The position numbers and the translations under genes are program-made. Below, piece after piece: positions 37,152 to 46,648 of a stretch of DNA of 64,000 bases. Under the pieces are notes generated by a model, which saw only the letters and a list, made by a program, of their open reading frames with translations, was not told the DNA's origin and searched no databases. This DNA comes from Croceibacterium ferulae (lineage in GTDB: Bacteria > Pseudomonadota > Alphaproteobacteria > Sphingomonadales > Sphingomonadaceae): NCBI RefSeq assembly GCF_003660445.1, contig NZ_QZVQ01000003.1, forward strand, positions 62,001 to 126,000. The letters are read 5' to 3'. How positions within the stretch are numbered: the first letter of the stretch is position 1; every line of letters begins with the position of its first letter.

Positions 37152-39602
37152 ATGACAGGATTCCACCCCCGACTGGACCGCCGCAAAGCCATGACGGTGA
37201 TGGGCGCGGGCCTGGCACTCGCCCCCGCCGCCGGTGCGGCTGCAGCGGGCGGGGCCGAACGCCCGGCGGATAGCCCGCCGGCCGGCGACTCGGTCCTGTG
37301 GTATGCGCAGCCCGCCGCCAGCTGGGTGGAGGCGCTGCCGGTCGGTGCCGGGCGCATCGGCGCCATGGTCCATGGCGGCACGACGCGCGAATATCTGCAG
37401 CTGAACGAGGACACGATGTGGTCCGGCGGCCCGTATGATCCCGTCAGCCCCGAGGCGCGTGAGGCACTCCCGACCGTGCGCCAGCTGATCTTCGACGAGA
37501 AGTTTGCCGAAGCCGAGGCGCTGCTGAGCGAGAAGGTGATGGCGCGCCCGCTGAAGCAGATGAATTACAGCACGATCGGCTGGCTGGTCTTCACCCGGCT
37601 GGGCGCCACGCCGGGCCCGCCCCCGTTCAGCGCCTCGCGCGCGATCAGCAGCGAGGTGACGCCGGCCAGTGCGCCCGCGCCGCTGCCGGGCTATCGTCGC
37701 GAGCTGGACCTCGACAGCGCGATCGCCACCACCCGCTGGACCGGCGATGACGGCGTGGTCCACCGGCAGGAAGTGCTCGCCTCCGCCCCGCACCAGGTGG
37801 TCGCCACCCGCATCAGTGCCGACCGGCCAGGCAGCGTGTCACTGGCGCTGACCTTTGTCTCGCCGGTGAAGGGCGCCGCCATGTCCTCCGGGCGCAAGGG
37901 CGAGCTGGTCCTGTCTGGCAGGAATGATGGCGCGCAGGGCGTCGACGGTGCCCTCACCTTCGCCGCCCGCGCGCTGGTGCGCCACAAAGGTGGCACGCTG
38001 CGGCAAGAGGGCGACCAGCTGATCGTCACCGGCGCGGACGAGGTGACGGTGCTGGTGGCGATGGCGACCAGCTACAAGAGCTTCGAAGACGTGTCTGGCG
38101 ATCCGGACGCCCTGACCGCCTCGCAGATCGACCGCGCGCGTACCCATGACTGGCGGCGCATCGCGCAGGACAGCACCGCCGATCACCGGGCGCTGTTCCG
38201 CCGCGTGTCGCTCGACCTTGGCCGCTCGCCCCATGCCGACCTGCCGACCGACCAGCGGGTGCGCCGGGGGGAAGCGGGCGATGATGCCTCGCTCGCCGCG
38301 CTGTATTTCAACTATGCCCGCTATCTGCTGATCGGCAGCTCGCGCCCGGGCAGCCAGCCGGCCAACCTGCAAGGCATCTGGAACGACAGCACCAGCCCGC
38401 CCTGGGGTGGCAAGTACACGATCAACATCAATACGGAGATGAACTACTGGCCGGCGGAACCGACCAACCTGCCCGAATGTGTGGAACCGCTGGTGGCCAT
38501 GCTGCGCGACCTTGCGGTCACCGGCGCGCGCACCGCGCGCACCATGTATGGCGCGCGGGGCTGGGTATGCCATCACAACACCGATCTGTGGCGCGCCACC
38601 GCGCCGATCGACGCGCCCAGCTACGGCATGTGGCCAATGGGCGGGGCCTGGCTGACCACGCATCTGTGGGACCATTACGATTACAGCCGCGACCGCGCCT
38701 TTCTGCAATCGGTCTACCCGATCATGCAGGGCGCGGCCCTGTTCTTCGTGGACACTTTGGTGGAAGATCCGCGCACCGGTCACATGGTCACCGTTCCCAC
38801 CACCTCGCCCGAGAACCGGCATGGCGGGGAAAGCGCCCTGTGCGCCGGCCCGGCGATGGATGCCGGTATCCTGCGCGACCTGTTCTGGCAGGTGGCGGAG
38901 GCGGCCGACATCCTGGGTCAGGATACGGAGCTGGCGGCGCAATTCCGCAGCCTGCGCGACCGCCTGCCGCCGTTCAGGATCGGCGCGCAGGGGCAGTTGC
39001 AGGAATGGCAGCAGGATTGGGACGATCAGGCGCAGGACCTGCACCACCGGCATGTCAGCCACCTATACGCCGTCTATCCCGCGCGCCAGATCAGCCTGGA
39101 GACAACGCCCGAACTGGCCCGGGCGGCCAAGCGGTCGCTGGACATACGCGGGGACGAGGCGACCGGCTGGGCCACCGCCTGGCGCATCGCATTGTGGGCG
39201 CGACTGCGCGACGGCAATCGCGCGCACGACATCCTGCGTTTTCTGATCGGGCCGCAGCGCACCTATCCCAACCTGTTTGACGCGCACCCGCCGTTCCAGA
39301 TCGACGGCAATTTCGGTGGCGCGGCGGCCATTGCCGAGATGCTGCTGAGCAGCGCGGGCGACGATATCCTGCTGCTGCCGGCATTGCCGGACGTCTGGCC
39401 GACCGGCTCCATCAGCGGCCTGCGCGCACGCGGTGCCTGCACGGTGGACCTGAGCTGGCGCGATGGCACGCCGGACAGTGTTACCCTGCGCAGCACGGTT
39501 CCCGGCCGCCGCACCGTGCGCTTCGGGGACATCGTGCGTCAGGTCGACCTGGCCGCCGGGCAGGTGGTGCGGCTGCGCGGGCCTCAACTGCGGCCCGCCT
39601 GA
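37152..39602 (+). CDS. GH95 alpha-L-fucosidase
   Basis: An 816-residue exported enzyme. The ATG at 37152 follows GGAAGGA; GTG 37146 is an alternative. The N-terminus DRRKAMTVMGAGLALAPAAGA looks like a Tat signal. The start of the mature protein (WYAQPAASWVEALPVGAGRIGAMV, LNEDTMWSGGP) and the (alpha/alpha)6 barrel motifs (NINTEMNYWPAEPTNL, HHNTDLWRATAP, HRHVSHLYAVYP, DGNFGGAAAIAEML) are diagnostic. GH95 enzymes invert and usually cut alpha-1,2-L-fucose, the linkage in fucosylated xyloglucan. Its place right after the fucose operon links release to catabolism. A few GH95 members prefer L-galactose, so the exact sugar needs assay. Confidence 0.93.
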   Translation: MTGFHPRLDRRKAMTVMGAGLALAPAAGAAAAGGAERPADSPPAGDSVLWYAQPAASWVEALPVGAGRIGAMVHGGTTREYLQLNEDTMWSGGPYDPVSPEAREALPTVRQLIFDEKFAEAEALLSEKVMARPLKQMNYSTIGWLVFTRLGATPGPPPFSASRAISSEVTPASAPAPLPGYRRELDLDSAIATTRWTGDDGVVHRQEVLASAPHQVVATRISADRPGSVSLALTFVSPVKGAAMSSGRKGELVLSGRNDGAQGVDGALTFAARALVRHKGGTLRQEGDQLIVTGADEVTVLVAMATSYKSFEDVSGDPDALTASQIDRARTHDWRRIAQDSTADHRALFRRVSLDLGRSPHADLPTDQRVRRGEAGDDASLAALYFNYARYLLIGSSRPGSQPANLQGIWNDSTSPPWGGKYTININTEMNYWPAEPTNLPECVEPLVAMLRDLAVTGARTARTMYGARGWVCHHNTDLWRATAPIDAPSYGMWPMGGAWLTTHLWDHYDYSRDRAFLQSVYPIMQGAALFFVDTLVEDPRTGHMVTVPTTSPENRHGGESALCAGPAMDAGILRDLFWQVAEAADILGQDTELAAQFRSLRDRLPPFRIGAQGQLQEWQQDWDDQAQDLHHRHVSHLYAVYPARQISLETTPELARAAKRSLDIRGDEATGWATAWRIALWARLRDGNRAHDILRFLIGPQRTYPNLFDAHPPFQIDGNFGGAAAIAEMLLSSAGDDILLLPALPDVWPTGSISGLRARGACTVDLSWRDGTPDSVTLRSTVPGRRTVRFGDIVRQVDLAAGQVVRLRGPQLRPA

Positions 39603-39606
39603 CCGG

Positions 39607-42261
39607 TCAGCGGATCACATGCTCTCCCGTCACCTGCAGCTGCGCAGCCACGCCGGCCACGGCGGGCAGGCTGTCACGGGCATCGGGCTGCCCGCCGCCG
39701 ATCCACAACCCGATCGTGCCCTCGGGCACCAGCCGGCGGCCTTGCGCATCCACCATGCTCAGCGCCTCGGCATCCAGGGTGAAGGTCACCTCGCGCTCCT
39801 CTCCGCGGGCCAGTTGCACCCGCTGGAAGGCGCGCAGCGCACGCCGCGGGGCGCCTGGTGCATCATGCGTGACATAGAGCTGGACCACCTCGGCCCCGTC
39901 CCGCATCCCGTTGTTGCGCACCCGCACACTGGCCTGCACCGGCGCACCGGCCGCCACCCGCGACTGGCTCAGGCGGACGGGCTGGTAGGCGAAGCTGGTA
40001 TAGCTGAGGCCGTGGCCGAAGGGGTACAGCACCTCGCCATCGAAATAGCGGTAGGTGCGGTTCGCCATCGCATAGTCCTTGAACGGCGGCAGTTCCTCGG
40101 CGGAGCGGTAGAAGGTGACCGGCAGCCGGCCGGACGGGCTGTAGTCGCCCGCGATCAGGTCCGCCACCGCGCGCCCGCCGGGACCACCGGGATACCATGC
40201 CTCGATGATCGCGGGCACATTGGCATCGGCCCAGTTCACCGCCAGCCCGCTGCCGTTCATCAGCACCAGCACCACCGGCTTGCCGGCGGCATGCAGCTGT
40301 TCCAGCAGTTCCTGCTGCGGTGCGGGCAGGTCCAGGCTGGTGCGGTCGCCGCCGGCAAAACCAGCCGCGTTGACGCGCATCTCCTCGCCTTCCAGCCTGG
40401 CGTTCAGGCCGGCCACATAGACCACCAGATCGGCATCGCGCGCGGCGGCCAACGCCGCATCGCCGCGCGTCTCGGCCGCACTCCACAGCAGGACCTGCTC
40501 GCCGCGTGTGCCGCTCTGCCGCGCCTCCACCACGATGGGCACCGGCGTGCCGGCCGTCAGCTGCGCCTCCTGCGAGACGATGTCGCCCGGCTCGCCCGCA
40601 TCCCAGGCGTTCACGATCTCCTGCCCATCCACCAGGATGCGGTAGCCGTCGAAGCTGCGCAGCTGGAACTGGTAGGGGCCGCTGGTGGGCGCGGTGATCG
40701 TGCCGCTCCACCGGACGGAGCCGGCCCGGTCCGCCCGCACCGGCTGGCCCCAGCTGAACCGCACGGCCTCCTCCGTGGTCACGACCGGCGTGCCGGCAAG
40801 GTCGGGATTGTCGAACACCTCCATCCGCACCTCGCCCAGCGGCTCGCCACCCACCTCCTTCAGCGGCGTCCCGGTGAGGCCGGTCCCCTCCACATAGGTG
40901 ACCTCCGCATCCGGGAAGCGCGCGCGAATGCCGGCCAGAACGGTGACCGGCTGCGACGGCGTGCCGTTGTAATTGCCGACCAGCGCTTCCACGCTGTCGG
41001 CATTGGGGCCGACCACCGCAATGCGCCGCGGCGCGGCCGTCAGCGGCAGCAGGCCGTCATTCTTCAGCAGCACCATGGACGCGCGCGCCACCTCGGCCGC
41101 CAGTGCGGCATTCTCGGGCGTGTCGAACTGGTCGGCGGTGATGCTGGCATAAGGCTGCGCGCTCACGTCACCGATCAGGCCCAGCCGGATGCGCGCGGCG
41201 ACCAGCCGGGTGACCGCCTGATCCAGCGCCGCTTCGCTCAGCAGCCCCTGCTGCACCGCACGCACGATGATCGCAGGGTCGCTGCTCTTGTCACGGCCGA
41301 ACTCGCGGCAGAACAGGTCGGTGCCGGCATTGATGGCGGCGGCGACGGTGTGTTCCGGATCGGGCTGCCAGCGGTGCGAGGTTTCCAGGAAGAAGTCGGC
41401 GATCGCCGCGCAATCGGACACGATGTGGCCGCGGAATCCCCAGTCGGTGCGCACGATCCCTTCCAGCATCGGCGAGGCGCAGGCCGGTATGCCGTCCACC
41501 GCATTGTAGGCGCACATCAGCCCTTCGACCCGTGCTTCCTGCACAGCGGCGCGGAAGGCCGGCAGGTAGGTATCCTCCAGGTCATGGGCGGATGGGTGAA
41601 TATCGTCCCGATGCCGGTCCGCCTCCGGGCCGGAATGGACCGCGAAATGCTTCACCGTGGCCACGGTCTTCAGCACTTGCGGATCGTCGCCCTGCAACCC
41701 TTCGATGAAGGCCACACCGAACCGGCTGGTGAGGAACGGATCCTCGCCCCAGGTCTCCTGCCCACGGCCCCAGCGCGGATCGCGGAAGATGTTCACGTTG
41801 GGCGACCAGACGGTGAGGCCCTGATATTGCGCGGAGCTGCCATCGGGCTTGCGCGTAGCGAGGTACTTGGCGCGGAACTCGCTGGCGATCACGTCCGCAG
41901 TGCGCCGGATCAGCGGCACGTCCCAGGTCGCGGCCATGCCGATGGCCTGCGGGAACACGGTTGCCTCGCCCGCGCGGGCCACACCGTGCAGCCCTTCGCT
42001 CCACCAGTTGTAGCCGGGGATGCCCAGCCGCGCGACCGCCGGGGAATCATCCTTGATCTGGGATGCCTTCTCTTCCAGGCTCATCTGCGCGACGATGGCG
42101 GCCGCCTGCGCCTGAGCATTGCTGATGCCTGCATCCACCGCGGCAGCTTGCGCCGCCGTCGACTGTTCCTGCGCCTGGCTGGCAGGGGACAGCAGGGTGG
42201 CGGCGATCATCGCGCCAAGGCTGACGCACGCGCCGATACGTGCTGCTCGTGTCCGTGCCAT
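39607..42261 (-). CDS. GH3 beta-glucosidase/xylosidase with PA14 domain
   Basis: An 884-residue exported enzyme starting at 42261 after AAGAGGA, signal peptide ending near PASQAQEQ. The GH3 barrel is seen in WWSEGLHGVARAG, TVWSPNVNIFRDPRWGRG, VKHFAVHSGPE and VSDCAAI, where D283 is the expected nucleophile. The second GH3 domain contains a PA14 insert (SFDGYRILVDGQEIVNAWD), and a fibronectin-III-like domain ends the protein. It could be a beta-glucosidase or beta-xylosidase. The two CGCTAACA half-sites in its promoter, like that of the xyloglucan operon, favour a xyloglucan beta-glucosidase. It is divergent from the GH2 operon. Confidence 0.9.
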   Translation of the reverse strand: MARTRAARIGACVSLGAMIAATLLSPASQAQEQSTAAQAAAVDAGISNAQAQAAAIVAQMSLEEKASQIKDDSPAVARLGIPGYNWWSEGLHGVARAGEATVFPQAIGMAATWDVPLIRRTADVIASEFRAKYLATRKPDGSSAQYQGLTVWSPNVNIFRDPRWGRGQETWGEDPFLTSRFGVAFIEGLQGDDPQVLKTVATVKHFAVHSGPEADRHRDDIHPSAHDLEDTYLPAFRAAVQEARVEGLMCAYNAVDGIPACASPMLEGIVRTDWGFRGHIVSDCAAIADFFLETSHRWQPDPEHTVAAAINAGTDLFCREFGRDKSSDPAIIVRAVQQGLLSEAALDQAVTRLVAARIRLGLIGDVSAQPYASITADQFDTPENAALAAEVARASMVLLKNDGLLPLTAAPRRIAVVGPNADSVEALVGNYNGTPSQPVTVLAGIRARFPDAEVTYVEGTGLTGTPLKEVGGEPLGEVRMEVFDNPDLAGTPVVTTEEAVRFSWGQPVRADRAGSVRWSGTITAPTSGPYQFQLRSFDGYRILVDGQEIVNAWDAGEPGDIVSQEAQLTAGTPVPIVVEARQSGTRGEQVLLWSAAETRGDAALAAARDADLVVYVAGLNARLEGEEMRVNAAGFAGGDRTSLDLPAPQQELLEQLHAAGKPVVLVLMNGSGLAVNWADANVPAIIEAWYPGGPGGRAVADLIAGDYSPSGRLPVTFYRSAEELPPFKDYAMANRTYRYFDGEVLYPFGHGLSYTSFAYQPVRLSQSRVAAGAPVQASVRVRNNGMRDGAEVVQLYVTHDAPGAPRRALRAFQRVQLARGEEREVTFTLDAEALSMVDAQGRRLVPEGTIGLWIGGGQPDARDSLPAVAGVAAQLQVTGEHVIR

Positions 42262-42305
42262 TCCGGTGTTCCTCTTCCCGCTGCTGTCGTGTTCTGCGCA
42301 GAAGG

Positions 42306-42381
42306 TAACGCTAACACGACGGAGCGGCAAGTGAGGCGATCCCGGTGTCAAAGCAGACGGCACCATGTTAGCGTCATGACA
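42306..42381. promoter_or_regulatory. LacI-type half-sites upstream of the GH3 gene
   Basis: TAACGCTAACA at 42306-42316 and TGTTAGCG at 42366-42373 (continuing TCATGACA) face each other 50 bases apart. Both carry the half-site TGTTAGCG/CGCTAACA seen in the xyloglucan receptor promoter at 10592. The position fits control of GH3 transcription. Confidence 0.5.
42341..42350. promoter_or_regulatory. TGACACCGGG half-operator in GH3/GH2 divergent promoter
   Basis: CCCGGTGTCA, which reads TGACACCGGG on the minus strand. It is similar to the sites at 22475, 22620 and 42474, and lies between the two CGCTAACA half-sites. Confidence 0.4.
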
Positions 42382-42451
42382 AATTGGATCAACGGCGGCA
42401 GCACGTTGGCGCAAAGGCTTCCGGTCAGAGAAGCACTTCAGGGAGATGTTG

Positions 42452-42523
42452 ATGCCTGATTTTCACAGCCGAATGACACCGGTATACCTGAATCTGCGAC
42501 CGACGATCGGTGTGGCGCGATGA
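42452..42523 (+). CDS. Possible 23-residue leader peptide overlapping the GH2 start
   Basis: A small reading frame with an excellent ribosome site (AGGGAG, 6 bases before the ATG) ends in a TGA that overlaps the GH2 ATG (ATGA). The GH2 gene itself has no good ribosome site, so translation of this leader could feed it. The frame contains the operator-like TGACACCGGT. If transcription starts downstream of that site, the leader is not made and the frame is chance. Confidence 0.35.
   Translation: MPDFHSRMTPVYLNLRPTIGVAR
42474..42487. promoter_or_regulatory. LacI-type operator upstream of the GH2-CE8-PL10 operon
   Basis: TGACACCGGTATAC, 46 bases before the GH2 ATG. It shares TGACACCGGT with the pectin receptor promoter at 22475, and the ATTTTCACAG at 42459-42468 is also common to both. 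Confidence 0.55.
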
Positions 42524-45500
42524 CCGCCCTGCCGCTGTCGCGCCGCAGCTTCATCGCGGCGAGCGCCACTGCCACGCTCGCGACCGGCCTGCCCTTCATC
42601 CCCAGCGCCCACGCCGCGCCGCTGCTGGCCAGCGTGCCGGATACCGGCTGGAACCTGTGGCTCGACCGGGAGGCCGAGTGGGAGCAGGACCAGCTGTGGC
42701 TGCCCGACGATGTCGACCTCGCCACCCTGCCCCGCAACGCGCCCACCGGCGGTTGGGGCGCGCTGGGATCGGCCGCAGCCCTGACCGTGGCGCTGCCCAC
42801 CACGGTGGAGGAGCACATGTGGGGCGTCGACGGCCTGCGTCCCTATACCGCGGACGAGTACCGGTATGCGGAGGATGATTCCGTCCCGCAGAACGGTGCG
42901 TATCGCGGCGTGTCATGGTGGTGGCGGGACGTTGACGTGCCCGCCGATGCCGCCGGCAAGCGCGTGCTGCTGCATATCCGCGGCGCGCGGCTGCGGGCCG
43001 AGGTGTTCCTGAACGAGCAGCTGGTCGGCTATTCGATCATGAGCGAGCTGCCGATCCATTGCGACCTGACCGCCGCCATGCGCCCGGGCGCCGCGAACCG
43101 GCTGGCGATCCGCATCACCAATCCCGGCGGCCGGTACGATTGGCGGGATTCCACCACCATGATGTGGGGCGCGGCCAAGCTGTTCGCCTCCCACGGCTTT
43201 GGCGGAATCGACCGCGGCATGACGCTGAGCGTGCACCCGCTGGACTCGCATATCGCCGATGCCTGGGTGCTGAACACGCCCGATCCGCGCGTGGTGACCG
43301 GGCATATGCAGGTCGCCTTCGCCAATCCGCCGGCGAACATCGCCGCATTGGGCGAACTGGCGAAGCTGACACTGCTGGACAGCGCCGGGGCGGAACTGCC
43401 GGCGGAGGTGCAGCTGCAGGAACTCACGCTAAACGGCAATGTGGCGACGGCGGTGTTCCGCCTCAGCAAGCCCGATGCGCAGCTGTGGTCGCTGGCCGAT
43501 CCCGTGCTGCACCGCGTGTGCTTCGGCTGGGGCGGGGACGAGCGGCTGGCCGAGTTCGGCTTCCGCTGGCTGGGCGTGGATGGCGTGGGCACCGATGCCA
43601 TGCTGCGGCTGAATGGCGAGCGGGTGAAGCTCTATTCCGCGATCTCGTGGGGCTATTGGGGGTTCAACGGGCTGTGGCCCACGGTCGAGCTGGCAGAGCG
43701 GGAGGTCACCGCGGCCAAGGCGCTGGGCCTCAACTGCCTGCACTTCCACCGCAACGTCGGCAAGGAGGAGGTGTTCGCCGCGCAGGACCGCATGGGCCTG
43801 CTGCGCGTGATGGAGCCGGGCGGCGGACGGCACGCGGTCGGGCGCGACCTGAAGCCGGGCGAAACGCTATCCTACGCCGACCGATTCAGCGTGGACTTCA
43901 TGGTGGCCAAATGCGTCGCCATGGCGCGCACCTTCCGCTCGCGGCCCAGCCTGGTCCACTACACGCTCCAGAACGAGATCGGCGCCAACCTCGCCAACCC
44001 GGATGTGGAGAGGGTGCTGCGCGCGATCCACGCCGCCGATCCCAGCCGCTGCGTGATCCTGAACGACGGCTTCGTGGAACGCGGCGCGGCGCAGGCCATG
44101 CTGCTGCCCTACAGCGACCACCTGTACCGCTCCGATGTGGAGCAGCATGGCGGCTGGTGGGTCAATCACCAGGGCGCGGGCGACCAGTGGTACGACCGGT
44201 TCTATCAGGGGCCGGAGGAGTATATCCACCGCCAGACCGGCAAGCCGTTCATCGTCGAATTCGGCGAGATGCAGGGCTGCGCCGTGGCCGACAACCATGC
44301 GGCCATGGTGCGCGAGCTGGAGGCGCATGGGCCAAGCTACGACCTGGAGGATCACCGGGCGATCCTGCAGCGCACCGGCGCCTTCCTGGACCAGTGGGGC
44401 TTCCGCGAGGCCTTCCCGACGGACGACGCCTTCTACCTGTCGGTCGGCCGCAAGGTCTATGATGCGTGGGAGAACTACCACGAGAACATCCGGATCGGCG
44501 ACAGCGTGGACATCGCCGCGATCAGTGGGTGGGAGACGACCGCGATCGAGAACCATTCTGGCATCGTGGACAATCTGCGCGGCTTCAAGGCGGATCCGGA
44601 GATCGTCCGCCGCAGCCTGCTGCCGGTGCGCCCCTGCGCCAAGCAGCGGCGGCTGGTCTATGATCCGGGCGAGGCGGCGGAGCTGGACCTGTATCTGTTC
44701 AACGACACCAACCGCCCCGTGCCCGGCGAACTGGCGCTGAGCGTGGTGGCGCCTGGCGGGCAGGAGCGGGCGGTGGGCAGCTGGCCGGTACCGGTGTATC
44801 AGCGCGACGTGTTCTCGCAACTGGTGGCCCAGAAGGTGGCGCTGCCCGCCTTCGACCGGCCGGGCACCTGGCAGGTGCGCTTTGCCCATTCGTCCGCGCC
44901 CGATGCCACGTTCACCCGCGACCTGCTGGTGGTGCCACCCGCCCTGCCGCCGTCCCGCCCCTTGCGCATCGCGCTGTCCGGCGTGGCGCAATCGGTGCAG
45001 CTGCAGCTTGCCACATTGCCGGGTGTCACGGTTGAACCGTTCCGCGCTGGCGGCACCTATGACGGCATCATCGCCTCCGGCCTGACCGCGGCGGAGATCA
45101 CCCGCCGGCAGGTGGGCGAGCAGACCGGGCTGGAGGCGCGGCCACCGGGCGAGGAAGCCGTGGTGACGCGCGGCGCAATCCCGGAGGCGGTGCTGGAAGC
45201 CGTGCGAGGCGGCACGCCCCTGTTCGCGCTGGTACCCGAAGATGGTCTGGCCGAAGGCGTGGCTCGGCAATTGGCGGTGCTGGGCCTGTTCGACTATCAC
45301 GGTCAGGTCGGCACCTTGCGCGCGCCGTGGATGGGCAACTGGAATTACCTGCGCAGCCATCCCCTGTTCGCCGGCATCCCCGCCGATTGTGCCACCAGCG
45401 TGCTGCATCAGGTGGAAGGCCAGCCATCCAACGGCTTGCTGGTCGCAGGGGACGGGCTGGAGATCATCGCCGGCTACAGCCGCGATCACGACCGCTTCAA

Positions 45501-45633
45501 CGGCGCGGCCACGCTGATTGCAAACACTAAGGGCATGCGGGTGGCGGTGCACCGCCTGCCTGACATGGTGGGGCCGCTGCAGCGGCGGCTTTACGCCAAT
45601 GCCGTGCGCTGGCTGGCAGGGGAGCAGACATGA
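42520..45633 (+). CDS. GH2-family glycoside hydrolase, Tat-exported
   Basis: A 1037-residue enzyme with a clear Tat signal (LSRRSFIAASATATLATG). A GH2 jelly-roll (GAYRGVSWWWRDVDVPADAAGKRV, LHIRGARLRAEVFLNEQLVGY) and immunoglobulin-like domain precede the barrel. Probable acid/base E486 lies in LQNEIGANLANP and probable nucleophile E580 in IVEFGEMQG. The last 230 residues (RIALSGVAQSVQLQLATLPGV, GTPLFALVPEDG) form an extra domain resembling the amidotransferase-like tail of some GH2/GH42 proteins. Specificity is open: beta-galactoside, beta-glucuronide or alpha-L-arabinopyranoside in pectin. It is the first gene of an operon with CE8 and PL10. Confidence 0.82.
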   Translation: MTALPLSRRSFIAASATATLATGLPFIPSAHAAPLLASVPDTGWNLWLDREAEWEQDQLWLPDDVDLATLPRNAPTGGWGALGSAAALTVALPTTVEEHMWGVDGLRPYTADEYRYAEDDSVPQNGAYRGVSWWWRDVDVPADAAGKRVLLHIRGARLRAEVFLNEQLVGYSIMSELPIHCDLTAAMRPGAANRLAIRITNPGGRYDWRDSTTMMWGAAKLFASHGFGGIDRGMTLSVHPLDSHIADAWVLNTPDPRVVTGHMQVAFANPPANIAALGELAKLTLLDSAGAELPAEVQLQELTLNGNVATAVFRLSKPDAQLWSLADPVLHRVCFGWGGDERLAEFGFRWLGVDGVGTDAMLRLNGERVKLYSAISWGYWGFNGLWPTVELAEREVTAAKALGLNCLHFHRNVGKEEVFAAQDRMGLLRVMEPGGGRHAVGRDLKPGETLSYADRFSVDFMVAKCVAMARTFRSRPSLVHYTLQNEIGANLANPDVERVLRAIHAADPSRCVILNDGFVERGAAQAMLLPYSDHLYRSDVEQHGGWWVNHQGAGDQWYDRFYQGPEEYIHRQTGKPFIVEFGEMQGCAVADNHAAMVRELEAHGPSYDLEDHRAILQRTGAFLDQWGFREAFPTDDAFYLSVGRKVYDAWENYHENIRIGDSVDIAAISGWETTAIENHSGIVDNLRGFKADPEIVRRSLLPVRPCAKQRRLVYDPGEAAELDLYLFNDTNRPVPGELALSVVAPGGQERAVGSWPVPVYQRDVFSQLVAQKVALPAFDRPGTWQVRFAHSSAPDATFTRDLLVVPPALPPSRPLRIALSGVAQSVQLQLATLPGVTVEPFRAGGTYDGIIASGLTAAEITRRQVGEQTGLEARPPGEEAVVTRGAIPEAVLEAVRGGTPLFALVPEDGLAEGVARQLAVLGLFDYHGQVGTLRAPWMGNWNYLRSHPLFAGIPADCATSVLHQVEGQPSNGLLVAGDGLEIIAGYSRDHDRFNGAATLIANTKGMRVAVHRLPDMVGPLQRRLYANAVRWLAGEQT

Positions 45634-46613
45634 TGAACAGGTTGATCGCACTACTGGCCGGGGTACTGCTGCTGGGCGGTGCGCCCGCACTGGCGCAGGA
45701 GGCGCCAGAAGTGCAGGTGTCCGCCGATGCGCCGGGCGCGCAGCGCAGCGTACAGGCGGCGATCGACGCCTTGCCGGACAGCGGCGGGATCATCCGCATC
45801 GCGCCGGGCGTCTGGCGCGAGAAGCTGACGGTCGCCAAGTCCGGCGTCACGCTGATCGGCACGGGCCTGCGGCCCGAGGACACCGTGCTGGTGTTCAACG
45901 ATTCCGCAATGACCGCCGGCGGCACCGGCAAGTCGGGAACGCTGACCGCCAGCGGCGATGACCTGCGCATCGGCAACCTGACGATCCAGAACGACTGGTG
46001 GCTGGACCCGGCCAATCCGCCATCGCAGGCGGTCGCGCTGCTGCTGACTGGCGACCGCGCAGTGCTGTATCGCGTGCGGCTGCTGGGGCATCAGGACACG
46101 CTCTACGCCAACAAGGGGCGGCAATATTTCTTCGACTCCTATGTCGAGGGACACGTCGACTTCATCTTCGGCAACGCCAACGCCTATTGGGAGAATTGCC
46201 GCATCCATGGCCTGGCCGGGGCCGAGGTGATGATCACCGCGCAAAGCCGCAACGCGGCGGACGAGGACAGCGCCTATGTGTTCGACCGGGCGACCGTCAC
46301 CGCCGAACCAGCGGCCGGGCCGATCTGGCTGGGCCGCCCGTGGCGCGATCATTCGCGGGTGATCTTCCTCGACAGCCACATGGATGCGGACGTCCACCCT
46401 GCCGGCTGGCGCGAATGGACGCCGGGCACCACGAACAAGCTGCCGACCACCTTCTACGCCGAACATGCCTCCACCGGCCGCGGTGCCTCCCCGGAAACAC
46501 GCGAGCCATTGTCGCATCAGTTGAGCGCCGAGGAGGCCGAGCGCTGGCGGCTGGAGGCTTTCTTCAAAGGCGACACCGACTGGATCCGCGCCGGCCTCGC
46601 CGCGCTGCGCTGA
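45630..46613 (+). CDS. Pectin methylesterase, CE8
   Basis: A 327-residue exported right-handed beta-helix, signal peptide ending near PALAQEA. The CE8 motifs are in order: LLGHQDTLYANKGRQYF, EGHVDFIFGNANAYW (with the catalytic aspartate) and WLGRPWRDHSRVIF. It removes methyl esters from homogalacturonan so that PL10 can act. Its ATG overlaps the GH2 stop (ATGATG; the second Met is an alternative), and the PL10 gene follows 35 bases later on the same strand. This pairing of esterase and lyase gives a simple reason for the operon. Confidence 0.95.
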   Translation: MMNRLIALLAGVLLLGGAPALAQEAPEVQVSADAPGAQRSVQAAIDALPDSGGIIRIAPGVWREKLTVAKSGVTLIGTGLRPEDTVLVFNDSAMTAGGTGKSGTLTASGDDLRIGNLTIQNDWWLDPANPPSQAVALLLTGDRAVLYRVRLLGHQDTLYANKGRQYFFDSYVEGHVDFIFGNANAYWENCRIHGLAGAEVMITAQSRNAADEDSAYVFDRATVTAEPAAGPIWLGRPWRDHSRVIFLDSHMDADVHPAGWREWTPGTTNKLPTTFYAEHASTGRGASPETREPLSHQLSAEEAERWRLEAFFKGDTDWIRAGLAALR

Positions 46614-46648
46614 ACCGAACACCCCAGGAAAACGGGACACGAACTGCC

